Source: Saprospiraceae bacterium
Lineage (GTDB): Bacteria > Bacteroidota > Bacteroidia > Chitinophagales > Saprospiraceae
Reading direction: 5' to 3'
Length of the DNA: 64,000 nucleotides
Assembly (NCBI GenBank): GCA_013214355.1
Contig: JABSSL010000083.1
Location: 37,085 to 101,084 of the forward strand
How positions within the stretch are numbered: the first letter of the stretch is position 1; the number at the start of each line of letters is the position of its first letter. Made by a program: the position numbers and the translations under genes. Under the pieces are notes generated by a model. It worked only from the letters and a program-made list of their open reading frames with translations, was not told where the DNA came from and made no database searches. Below, piece after piece: positions 8,689 to 16,628 of this stretch.

Positions 8689-9768
8689 CTAGAAATACTT
8701 AAAGTTATGTCCGTTTTCTATGCGAAGCAAGGTTTGATAGATGAGCTGAATGACATTTTCTACATCCTCTTTGTGAGCCATTTCTACCGTAGTATGCATG
8801 TAACGCAAGGGCAAAGAAATCAAAGCCGAAGGTACACCACCATTACTGTAAGCAAAAGCGTCCGTATCGGTACCGGTTCGTCTAGATGAAGCTTCCCGTT
8901 GGAAGGGGATGTCATTATCTGTGGCTGTATCTATAATGAGGTCCAATAGCTTATTATGGACAGCAGGAGCATAGGTTACAGAAGGACCTTTCCCGGATTG
9001 TACATCACCGATCTTCTTCGGTTTCACCAAAGGCGTATGGGTGTCATGGGTTACATCTGTAACAATGGCTACATCGGGTTTGATGGTGTGTGCTACCATC
9101 TCTGCCCCTCTGAGCCCCACCTCTTCTTGTACGGCATTGACGATATACAAACTATAGGGAAGATCTACTTTGTTTTCCTTGATCATGCGTGCCACCTCCG
9201 CTATGCAAAAGCCTCCGAGGCGGTTATCGAGCGCTCGACCAACGTAGTAGCGGTTATTCAATACACTGAATTCATCCTCAAAAGTTATGACACAACCTAC
9301 GTGAATCCCCATCTCTAAAACCTCATCTTTATCTTTGGCTCCGACATCAACGAAAATATTGTCTAGCTTAGGCGTCAAGTTCGCGTCACTTCCTCGGCGA
9401 GTATGAATAGCAGGCCAACCAAAGACCCCTTTGACAATACCTTTCTTAGTATGGATATTGACCTTCTTAGAAGGAGCGATCAGATGATCAGATCCTCCAT
9501 TGCGGATCACATTGATGAAGCCGTTGTCATTGATGTAATGAACGTACCAGGAAATCTCATCGGCGTGCCCCTCGATTACCACCTTGTAGTCCTTCCCAGG
9601 GTTGATGATCCCATAAGCCGATCCATAATTATCTGAATGCCATTCATCAATAAAAGGAGAAAGGTATTCCAGCCAAAGTTTTTGCCCACTGGTCTCGAAG
9701 CCGGTGGGAGATGCGTTGTTGATGTATTTCTTGAGGAAAGCCTCCGCGCTTGTAGTAATTATTGACAT
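8689..9768 (-). CDS. M42 family aminopeptidase
   Basis: A 359-residue metallopeptidase of family M42 (FrvX, deblocking aminopeptidase, formerly called endoglucanase), normally a cytosolic dodecamer that trims peptides. The metal ligands and catalytic residues are recognisable: H68 and D70 (EGHADE), bridging D181 (GRALDNRLGG), catalytic E215 with E216 (AVQEEVGLRG), D238 (VTDVTHDT) and H328 (RYMHTTVE). Length and motif spacing are normal. It lies 51 bases after pyrE and 16 before the UbiA-like gene, so it is probably co-transcribed with both. No signal peptide is present. Confidence 0.92.
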   Translation of the reverse strand: MSIITTSAEAFLKKYINNASPTGFETSGQKLWLEYLSPFIDEWHSDNYGSAYGIINPGKDYKVVIEGHADEISWYVHYINDNGFINVIRNGGSDHLIAPSKKVNIHTKKGIVKGVFGWPAIHTRRGSDANLTPKLDNIFVDVGAKDKDEVLEMGIHVGCVITFEDEFSVLNNRYYVGRALDNRLGGFCIAEVARMIKENKVDLPYSLYIVNAVQEEVGLRGAEMVAHTIKPDVAIVTDVTHDTHTPLVKPKKIGDVQSGKGPSVTYAPAVHNKLLDLIIDTATDNDIPFQREASSRRTGTDTDAFAYSNGGVPSALISLPLRYMHTTVEMAHKEDVENVIQLIYQTLLRIENGHNFKYF

Positions 9769-9819
9769 GTTAGTAGTAAATTCAGTTTAACCTAAAAAAC
9801 GCTTAATGAAAGGCGAATT

Positions 9820-10485
9820 TTAATGTTGCTCACTCCAGGCCTTGGGATCCATCCGCCATGCTTCCAGGGTAGCCTGTTGATCAGGCGAGATATAGGATCG
9901 AGCCGTTGCTTGCTGAATTAGCGCCTCATAGTTGCTCAATGTTGCCATTCGACAATTGGCTGAATCGAAAGCCTCTTTTGCTTTATCAAAGCTGTAGGTA
10001 AATATAGCCAAAACTCCCACTACCTCAGCTTCTGCCTCCCGCAAACATTCTACTGCCTGTAGACAACTTCCGCCAGTACTGATCAGATCCTCGATTACCA
10101 ATACCTTCTGTCCTTTTTCTAGTCTCCCCTCAATCTGGTTTTGCCGACCGTGAGCCTTCGCCTTGGATCGAACGTAGACGAAAGGCAGATTCAGTCTATC
10201 CGCCAGTAATGCCCCGTGTGGGATGCCGGCTGTGGCTACCCCCGCCACCGCGTCGTAGGAAGGCATAGTTTTGGCTAATTCGACAAATTGATCGATTACA
10301 AATGATCTAATTTCGGGATGGGAAAGGACAATTCGATTATCACAATAGATGGGCGACTTAAGTCCAGATGCCCAAGTAAAGGGTTTTTGTGGACTCAGTT
10401 TAATTGCATTAATTTGCAGGAGCTTTTCAGACACAGCTTCGGCAATACTCATTGCTAGGCTAAATTTTTCGATTACGAATGCCAT
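9820..10485 (-). CDS. pyrE: Orotate phosphoribosyltransferase
   Basis: A 221-residue enzyme that joins orotate to PRPP to give OMP in pyrimidine synthesis. It shows the PRPP-binding motif VLVIEDLISTGGSC (about residues 117-130), the flexible loop region with RSKAKAHGRQNQIEG, and the N-terminal KPFTWASGLKSPIYCDNR typical of PyrE. The first ATG (MAFVIEKF) is used; a second in-frame ATG lies 11 codons in. It is the first gene of a three-gene minus-strand operon and is divergent from the Nudix gene. A possible -7 box on the minus strand (10595-10602) would give a leader of about 100 bases. Confidence 0.93.
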   Translation of the reverse strand: MAFVIEKFSLAMSIAEAVSEKLLQINAIKLSPQKPFTWASGLKSPIYCDNRIVLSHPEIRSFVIDQFVELAKTMPSYDAVAGVATAGIPHGALLADRLNLPFVYVRSKAKAHGRQNQIEGRLEKGQKVLVIEDLISTGGSCLQAVECLREAEAEVVGVLAIFTYSFDKAKEAFDSANCRMATLSNYEALIQQATARSYISPDQQATLEAWRMDPKAWSEQH

Positions 10486-10597
10486 TTTCTCTGTGGTGCG
10501 TTGGACTCGGAAAAGGGCGTTTTTCCAATCATAACCGGGCCATTTGGAGCTTGGATATGCCGGATTCCTACGCCGTCAACACCTAAAATGCTTGCAA

Positions 10598-11218
10598 ATG
10601 TACAAAATCTATATCAATGAAACCCCTTTGCTACTGTTTGATGCAGGAAAGGGCCAAAAACTACCGGAAGCAGGGCCTAATGAGCTCTTGATGAGGTATA
10701 CGGGAAAGGCCAAATTCTTGCTGAATTACGCGGATATGCTAGAGAAGTCTCAGCGTTATGATCGGGTGATCATTCACAGTACTGATTACGAAAAATTAGT
10801 AGCTGATTTTCAGAGTAACTACAAGATTTTGGAGGCAGCTGGTGGCCTAGTGTACAATGAAGACCAAAAAGTCTTGATGATCTTCCGGAGAGATTTTTGG
10901 GATCTTCCCAAAGGTAAGATTGATCCGGGAGAATCTAAAGAAGAGGCTGCGGTGCGAGAAGTGGAAGAGGAAACCGGCTTGCAAGACATTACCCTCAGAG
11001 ATTTGATTACCGAAACCTATCATACCTACCGGACAAAAAAAGGCAATAGAATCCTGAAAAGAACCTATTGGTTTCGCATGGATGCCCCTAGTCAAGCACT
11101 AGTTCCACAGACAGAAGAAGACATTGAACAAGCAATTTGGCAAGACCTAGATACTTTTTTACAAACTTCTCCCGTTATATATAAAAGTATACTGGAAGTC
11201 CTTGAAAACAGGGACTAA
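10598..11218 (+). CDS. Nudix hydrolase
   Basis: A 206-residue protein with a complete Nudix box GKIDPGESKEEAAVREVEEE followed by TGL (about residues 105-127), which hydrolyses nucleoside-diphosphate-linked substrates. About 85 residues precede the catalytic domain, a conserved-looking alpha/beta extension seen in Bacteroidota homologues, of unknown role. The start is placed at ATG 10598 (MYKIYINETPLLLF) rather than the upstream in-frame codon at 10544, which would add a poor N-terminus. Divergent from pyrE. Substrate cannot be told. Confidence 0.88.
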   Translation: MYKIYINETPLLLFDAGKGQKLPEAGPNELLMRYTGKAKFLLNYADMLEKSQRYDRVIIHSTDYEKLVADFQSNYKILEAAGGLVYNEDQKVLMIFRRDFWDLPKGKIDPGESKEEAAVREVEEETGLQDITLRDLITETYHTYRTKKGNRILKRTYWFRMDAPSQALVPQTEEDIEQAIWQDLDTFLQTSPVIYKSILEVLENRD

Positions 11219-11373
11219 TCCCAATCCGAAGTTTTCTCTCCATATTGCCTGATTTTCCAAGTAAAATTTTACTTGGAAGGTAACTGCCAAAGAAAAATTG
11301 TGGGCTTTGTCAAAGCTGAAATAGATTCGAAAAAATCTTCAGAATGGCCTGCGAATTATTGAAATTTTTACTA

Positions 11374-11381
11374 TATATTTG
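11374..11381 (+). promoter_or_regulatory. -7 promoter box of small secreted protein gene
   Basis: TATATTTG matches TAnnTTTG and lies 37 bases before ATG 11418. It overlaps the in-frame TTG at 11379 and therefore argues against that start. Confidence 0.4.
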
Positions 11382-11417
11382 AGGATCAATCCTAAACGTA
11401 TCCAAAATTTAATTACT

Positions 11418-11813
11418 ATGCATCGCAAGATCGCTGTGGTGTGCCTCGTGCTGTTTTTCGGAATAACAGGTGGACTGTCCGCACAAAATGCAGCTAAGAG
11501 TACAGCAAAAACCGATAAAAAAGTTTCCGCTCTTCTTTCCAAGACTTCAACTCCTACGCAAGAACAAGATTGGACGATTTTTCACGATGATGAAAATGAT
11601 ATTTACTACATTGACTTCGAAACGATTAAAGTCAACATTAGTGATGTTGTGATTCGAGATGAATCGAATAAGATCATTTACGAGGAGGATGTTTTTGACT
11701 TGCCCGTGAATACCATTTACGAATTGGATATGAAAGCCTATAAGGCAGGCAAGTACCGGATTGAACTTCGAACCTTCACAGATATCATTGCTAAGAATAT
11801 CGAATTGAAGTAG
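11418..11813 (+). CDS. Small secreted beta-sandwich protein (DUF3244-like)
   Basis: A 131-residue exported protein with a signal peptide ending near LSAQ (residue 20). After a Lys/Ser/Thr-rich linker, one small domain (about 50-131) has the pattern VVIRDESNKIIYEEDVF then YELDMKAYKAGKYRIEL, like the beta-sandwich of DUF3244 and of type IX sorting domains. It lacks the PNP motif of a true sorting signal. Function is unknown. It is 60 bases upstream of the sugar operon; whether they share a transcript is unclear. Confidence 0.6.
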   Translation: MHRKIAVVCLVLFFGITGGLSAQNAAKSTAKTDKKVSALLSKTSTPTQEQDWTIFHDDENDIYYIDFETIKVNISDVVIRDESNKIIYEEDVFDLPVNTIYELDMKAYKAGKYRIELRTFTDIIAKNIELK

Positions 11814-11873
11814 TTCTGGGAATATTTTGCCTCGGACTTACTTTAGCCTATATTGGCTGGATATATATCGCTT

Positions 11874-13694
11874 ATGCATCTTCATCCAATCGATATAGGT
11901 ATCATCCTATTGTATTTAGTACTGACCATTGCCCTTGGGTTTTGGGTTTCGAAAAGGGCTTCTTCTAGCCTTTCTTCCTACTTTTTAGGGGATAATAGTA
12001 TCAAATGGTACTACCTGGGCCTCTCGAATGCCTCAGGTATGTTTGATATATCAGGTACGATGTGGACCGTCACCATCCTTTTTGTGTACGGGCTCAAAAG
12101 TGCTTGGATCCCCTGGTTGTGGCCCGTCTGGAACCAGGTTTTTGTGATGGTATTTCTAGCCATTTGGCTGCGTCGCTCCAATGTCATGACTGGAGCCGAG
12201 TGGATCACCACGCGCTTCGGAGATAAAGTTGGAGGTCGACTCTCCCACATTATCATTACCGTTTTTGCCATCATTAGCGTCTTTGGTTTCATTGCCTACT
12301 TTTTTGTGGGTATTGGAAAATTTGCCACCATCTTCTTTCCATGGGACCTCTCCACTTCTATCGCTGGATTTCAATTGAGCTCAGAACAGGGCTATGCGTT
12401 CTTAATCATCGCCATCACTACACTTTATGTGATCAAGGGCGGAATGTACAGTGTGGTCATTACGGAGGTGATTCAATTTGTTATCATGACCATCTCCTGT
12501 TTTGTGATTGGTTATATCGCCTTTACGCAGGTCAGTGGGGAGCAGATTGCTGAAGCGGTGCCCCCTGGTTGGAATCAGTTGTTTTTTGGCTGGGAGTTGA
12601 ACCTGGATTGGTCCAATCATTTAGCAAGTGTAAACACTAAGATCGAACAAGATGGATTTGAATTGATTGGCTATCTGGTCATGATGATGCTCTTTAAGGG
12701 CATTTTTGCCAGTTTAGCCGGACCTGTACCGAGCTATGATATGCAGCGGGTCTTATCTACTCGCACACCAGCAGAAGCGGCGAAAATGAGCGGCTTAACT
12801 ATGCTAGTTCTTTATGCTCCCCGTTACTTGATGGTCGCTGGCTTCGCGGTCCTAGCGTTGGTGTATTTGACGCCAGAATTCCAGGCCATGGGTGCTGCCA
12901 TTGACTTTGAGACCGTTTTGCCCCTAGCGATTGACCGTTTTGTCCCGGTCGGTTTCCAGGGCTTGCTTTTAGCTGGCCTCTTAGCTGCTTTTATGGGTAC
13001 TTTTGCCGCCTTTATCAATGCAGCCCCGGCTTACATCGTAAACGATCTTTATAAGAAATATATACGTCCGGACGCCCCACAGAAGACCTACGTGCGATTC
13101 AGCTACGTATCCTCTTTGGTCCTAGTTATTATCGGAATCATCGCTGGATTTTTCGCCGATTCAATTAATGGACTTACCCTATGGATTACTTCGGCCCTGT
13201 ACGGTGGCTATGCAGCGGCTAATGTGCTAAAGTGGATTTGGTGGAGATTTAACGGCTTTGGATATTTTTTCGGTATGCTTGGAGGGTTATTGGCTTCTAC
13301 TTTTGTTCCGCAGATGATGCCAGATGTGATAGATATCTATCTTTTTCCCATTATTCTCGGCATATCCTTTTTGGGTTGTATTCTAGGAACCCTACTCACT
13401 CCTCCGGGTGAGGACGAAGTTTTGAAGAATTTCTATCGCAATACTAAACCTTGGGGCTTTTGGAAGCCCGTTATTGCCAAGATACAAGCAGATGATCCAT
13501 CTTTTGTCCCCAATCAAGACTTTGGAAGAGATTGCTTTAATGTAGTGGTCGGGATTGTTTGGCAAATGTGTCTGGTGATCATGCCCATCTATTTATTGAT
13601 TAGGGAGACTGGTGCCTTGCTCTTGAGCTTTGGCCTCTTTGCGGTCACTACTTACTTGCTGAAAATTTATTGGTACGACAAATTAGAAGCCTAG
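11874..13694 (+). CDS. Sodium:solute symporter (SSF family)
   Basis: A 606-residue membrane transporter with about 13-14 hydrophobic segments. SSF signatures include YFLGDNSIKWYYLGLSNAS near the N-terminus, ITEVIQFVIM, and NAAPAYIVNDLYKKYIRP (about residues 382-399). It would bring in a solute with sodium. The two genes behind it start 3 bases after and then overlap by 8 bases, so the three form an operon for uptake and processing of a carbohydrate. Start ATG 11874 is preferred over TTG 11853. The exact sugar is unknown. Confidence 0.88.
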   Translation: MHLHPIDIGIILLYLVLTIALGFWVSKRASSSLSSYFLGDNSIKWYYLGLSNASGMFDISGTMWTVTILFVYGLKSAWIPWLWPVWNQVFVMVFLAIWLRRSNVMTGAEWITTRFGDKVGGRLSHIIITVFAIISVFGFIAYFFVGIGKFATIFFPWDLSTSIAGFQLSSEQGYAFLIIAITTLYVIKGGMYSVVITEVIQFVIMTISCFVIGYIAFTQVSGEQIAEAVPPGWNQLFFGWELNLDWSNHLASVNTKIEQDGFELIGYLVMMMLFKGIFASLAGPVPSYDMQRVLSTRTPAEAAKMSGLTMLVLYAPRYLMVAGFAVLALVYLTPEFQAMGAAIDFETVLPLAIDRFVPVGFQGLLLAGLLAAFMGTFAAFINAAPAYIVNDLYKKYIRPDAPQKTYVRFSYVSSLVLVIIGIIAGFFADSINGLTLWITSALYGGYAAANVLKWIWWRFNGFGYFFGMLGGLLASTFVPQMMPDVIDIYLFPIILGISFLGCILGTLLTPPGEDEVLKNFYRNTKPWGFWKPVIAKIQADDPSFVPNQDFGRDCFNVVVGIVWQMCLVIMPIYLLIRETGALLLSFGLFAVTTYLLKIYWYDKLEA

Positions 13695-13697
13695 CCT

Positions 13698-14642
13698 ATG
13701 TTACCCATTACTGGGACTTTTCTCGATGAAATTAGCCATGATATTCCACACCAAAACTGGGGGCGGAAAGAGTGGGATCAGGATTTTGCCTGGATGAAGA
13801 AGATGGGCATTGATACCGTGATACTCATTCGCTCAGGTCACAAACGTTGGATCACTTATCCCTCTGAGGTATTGATGGACCGGGAAGGGGCTTATGCTCC
13901 ACCGATCGATTTGGTAAAGCTTTTCTTGGAATTGGCAGAAAAGCATGAACTACAATTTTACTTTGGGCTATACGATTCAGGTAAATATTGGTGGGAACAA
14001 GGTGATTTTGAAAAAGAAGTAGATATTAACCTACGAGTTATTGATGAGGTCTGGGCCAAATATGGGCATTTCCCTGCTTTTAAGGGATGGTACTTGTGCC
14101 AGGAGGTCAGTCGGAAAACGGGTGCCATCATTGATCTGTACGCTAAACTCGGTACGCACTGCAAGCATATTTCAGGAAACTTACCCACCTTAATCTCTCC
14201 CTACATTGATGGGAGTAAGGCTCTACTGTCCAGTCAAGCTTCTTTGACCAAGGCCGAAGCCATTAGCATCCAGCAACATGAGGAGGATTGGCGGGAGATA
14301 TTCTCGGGTATTCAGTCGGCGGTTGATATCGTAGCATTCCAGGATGGACATGTGGAATACCATGAGTTGGCGCAATATTTTAGTATCAATAAGCAGTTGG
14401 CAGATACTTTTGGCATGCAGTGTTGGACCAATGCGGAGTCTTTTGATCGAGATATGCCCATTAAGTTTTTACCCATTAAATTCGAGAAGCTCCTACTAAA
14501 ACTTAATGCGGCCCGAGAAGCTGGCCTGGACCGAGCTATCACTTTTGAGTTTTCACATTTTATGAGCCCCCAATCCGCCTACCCGCAGGCACATCATTTG
14601 TACAATCGGTACATGGAACAACTACAAGATATTCATGGATAA
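13698..14642 (+). CDS. DUF4434 glycoside-hydrolase-like protein
   Basis: A 314-residue protein that begins directly with the DUF4434 pattern (ITGTFLDEIS, then WDQDFAWMKKMGIDTVIL), a TIM-barrel fold related to glycoside hydrolases. Acidic candidates sit at KGWYLCQEVS and in the late FEFSHFMSP. No signal peptide is present, so it should act in the cytosol on what the SSF transporter brings in. Translationally coupled: ATG 3 bases after the symporter stop, and its end overlaps the epimerase start by 8 bases. Activity is unproven for the family. Confidence 0.75.
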   Translation: MLPITGTFLDEISHDIPHQNWGRKEWDQDFAWMKKMGIDTVILIRSGHKRWITYPSEVLMDREGAYAPPIDLVKLFLELAEKHELQFYFGLYDSGKYWWEQGDFEKEVDINLRVIDEVWAKYGHFPAFKGWYLCQEVSRKTGAIIDLYAKLGTHCKHISGNLPTLISPYIDGSKALLSSQASLTKAEAISIQQHEEDWREIFSGIQSAVDIVAFQDGHVEYHELAQYFSINKQLADTFGMQCWTNAESFDRDMPIKFLPIKFEKLLLKLNAAREAGLDRAITFEFSHFMSPQSAYPQAHHLYNRYMEQLQDIHG

Positions 14643-15807
14643 ACAACTTTACGCAAAGTACAGCCAAAGGTATCAAACGGCTTTATTAGACCGTGTCATT
14701 CCATTTTGGATGAAACATAGTCGGGCAGAAGGAGGAGGATACAACACCTGTTTATTGGCAGATGGACAAGTATTTGATCAAGATAAGTTCATTTGGTTGC
14801 AGGCGAGGCAGTGTTGGACCTTTTCGATGTTATACAACAAATTGGAGCCGAAAAGTGAATGGTTAGAGATGGCTTTGCATGGTGCGAAGTTTCTTATCCA
14901 GCATGGGCGAGACGACAATGGGTCCTGGTATTTTTCTCTTGCTCCTGATGGCAAACCGCTGATTCAAGCCTACAATATATTTTCTGATTGCTTTGCCTGT
15001 ATGGCCTTTGCACAGCTTTATTATGCTACTGGAGAAGGATCCTATCGCGAAATAGCTCTGCAAACCTTTCAACAAATCTTAGAACGACAGGACAACCCAA
15101 AAGGGAAATACAATAAGGCCGTAGAAGGTACTAGACCGCTCAAGAACTTTGCCTTGCCGATGATCCTGTGTAACCTGTCCTTAGAATTGGAGTCTCTACT
15201 CGAGCCCGCGCAGGTAGAAGCCACGATTGATAAGTGTATCGAGGAAGTGATGCAGAATTTCTACGATACGGAAAGCGGTTTGACGCTAGAAAACATAAGG
15301 CCTGATGGCCAGTTGTCCGATACATTTGATGGTAGGTTATTAAATCCTGGGCATGCCATAGAGGCGATGTGGTTCATTATGGATTTGGGGCAAAAGCGCA
15401 ATGATCAGGCGCTCATTGAAGCGGCAGCCAGCCGCGCATTGAAAATGTTAACCTATGGCTGGGATGAGCAATATGGTGGCATATTCTATTTCATGGATCG
15501 GAAAGGGTACCCAGTCCAGCAACTGGAGTGGGACCAAAAGCTATGGTGGGTACATCTGGAAACTTTAGTCGCCTTATTAAAGGCATTTGAACTCACCAAG
15601 CAAGAAATCTATTGGACTTGGTTTGAGAAAGTGGATCAGTACAGCTGGAATCATTTCCCAGATGAAAAACACGGAGAATGGTTTGGGTACTTGAATCGAA
15701 AAGGGGAGATTTTGTTATCTTTAAAAGGAGGCAAGTGGAAGGGATGCTTCCATGTACCTCGGGGCTTGTGGCAATGTTGGCAAGTGCTGGAGCGATTGCA
15801 AGCGTGA
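14635..15807 (+). CDS. N-acylglucosamine 2-epimerase family protein
   Basis: A 390-residue (alpha/alpha)6-barrel sugar epimerase/isomerase of the AGE family. Typical blocks are DQDKFIWLQARQCWTFSMLY (about residues 49-68), NPGHAIEAMWF with the conserved His (about 239-249), WWVHLETLVALLKAF and DEKHGEWFGYL (about 343-353). The family includes GlcNAc/ManNAc, cellobiose and mannose epimerases, and the sequence alone does not separate them. Its ATG lies inside the end of the DUF4434 gene (8-base overlap). It probably interconverts the sugar or disaccharide imported by the symporter. Confidence 0.85.
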   Translation: MDKQLYAKYSQRYQTALLDRVIPFWMKHSRAEGGGYNTCLLADGQVFDQDKFIWLQARQCWTFSMLYNKLEPKSEWLEMALHGAKFLIQHGRDDNGSWYFSLAPDGKPLIQAYNIFSDCFACMAFAQLYYATGEGSYREIALQTFQQILERQDNPKGKYNKAVEGTRPLKNFALPMILCNLSLELESLLEPAQVEATIDKCIEEVMQNFYDTESGLTLENIRPDGQLSDTFDGRLLNPGHAIEAMWFIMDLGQKRNDQALIEAAASRALKMLTYGWDEQYGGIFYFMDRKGYPVQQLEWDQKLWWVHLETLVALLKAFELTKQEIYWTWFEKVDQYSWNHFPDEKHGEWFGYLNRKGEILLSLKGGKWKGCFHVPRGLWQCWQVLERLQA

Positions 15808-15907
15808 CTTTTTATCAAAATCTCTTCTAAAGAAAGACCACTTTTATAAACCAGGTCAAATTGGGGACTGACCCCAGTAATCCAATTAGATCTAAAAACT
15901 AAAAACC

Positions 15908-16150
15908 ATGGAATTCTTGTATTTTATTATTGTCGGAGGTATTGCAGGCTGGCTAGCTGGTCAAATTATGAAGGGTGGCGGTTTTGGCTTGATTACAAAT
16001 ATCATCTTAGGTATCATCGGTGGTGTAGTAGGTGGTTGGTTGCTGGGTGTGGCTGGTGTATCCGTAGGTGGTGGATTAGTGGGATCGATCATTACGTCAG
16101 CCATTGGAGCTATGGCCGTGATCTTTATAGCAGGCCTCTTTAAGAAGTAA
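15908..16150 (+). CDS. GlsB/YeaQ/YmgE-family membrane stress protein
   Basis: An 80-residue, Gly-rich protein with three hydrophobic segments, starting MEFLYFIIVGGIAGWLAGQI and containing GIIGGVVGGWLLG, characteristic of the GlsB/YeaQ/YmgE (transglycosylase-associated) family. These small membrane proteins are linked to envelope stress; the mechanism is not known. It is a one-gene transcript ended by a strong terminator. Confidence 0.88.
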   Translation: MEFLYFIIVGGIAGWLAGQIMKGGGFGLITNIILGIIGGVVGGWLLGVAGVSVGGGLVGSIITSAIGAMAVIFIAGLFKK

Positions 16151-16182
16151 ATGACAAGAAAAATCTCTTGTTAGAGATAGTA

Positions 16183-16219
16183 CCCCATCTAGATGTAGTT
16201 CACCTAGATGGGGTTTTTT
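16183..16219 (+). terminator. Intrinsic terminator after GlsB-like gene
   Basis: A perfect 10-bp stem, CCCCATCTAG (16183-16192) with CTAGATGGGG (16204-16213), is followed by six T residues. Confidence 0.92.
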
Positions 16220-16628
16220 AATGGAAAATATTCAAGATATAGGTCAACGTTCTAGAGTACTGGCTTGTTGAGTAGAAGCAAGTATGAAAAGGGATCGCTA
16301 GTTGTGGAGCAGGTCTTACCCGAACGAGAATTATTCGTGAAATTAGACTCAAGTCCGGAATCTGCTTTTGAAATCGTTGTGATTTCTAGCAAGTGTTGAT
16401 TACCTTTTCAGCAGTATTTGCAAGGTCGGTGAGCATAAAACGACATCTGGAGCTACGGTAATATTTTCATTTTGTTCTGGTGTTAAGTTTTGTCGTCATT
16501 AGTAATGGTCTGGTTATTAATTGATTGGGTCTGGATTAGTTATTGTTTTGTGACGATTGTAGCCAATGAATCGAGTAATGAGACCGACAAACTTGCACCA
16601 AACAACCTCCAAGAGAAACACACTAGCC
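16220..16628 (+). other. Intergenic region, no gene seen
   Basis: 409 bases between the terminator and the phosphoesterase gene. No ORF or RNA gene is recognised. Sequence around 16490-16560 is T/G-rich and probably contains the promoter, but no exact TAnnTTTG is present. Confidence 0.4.
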
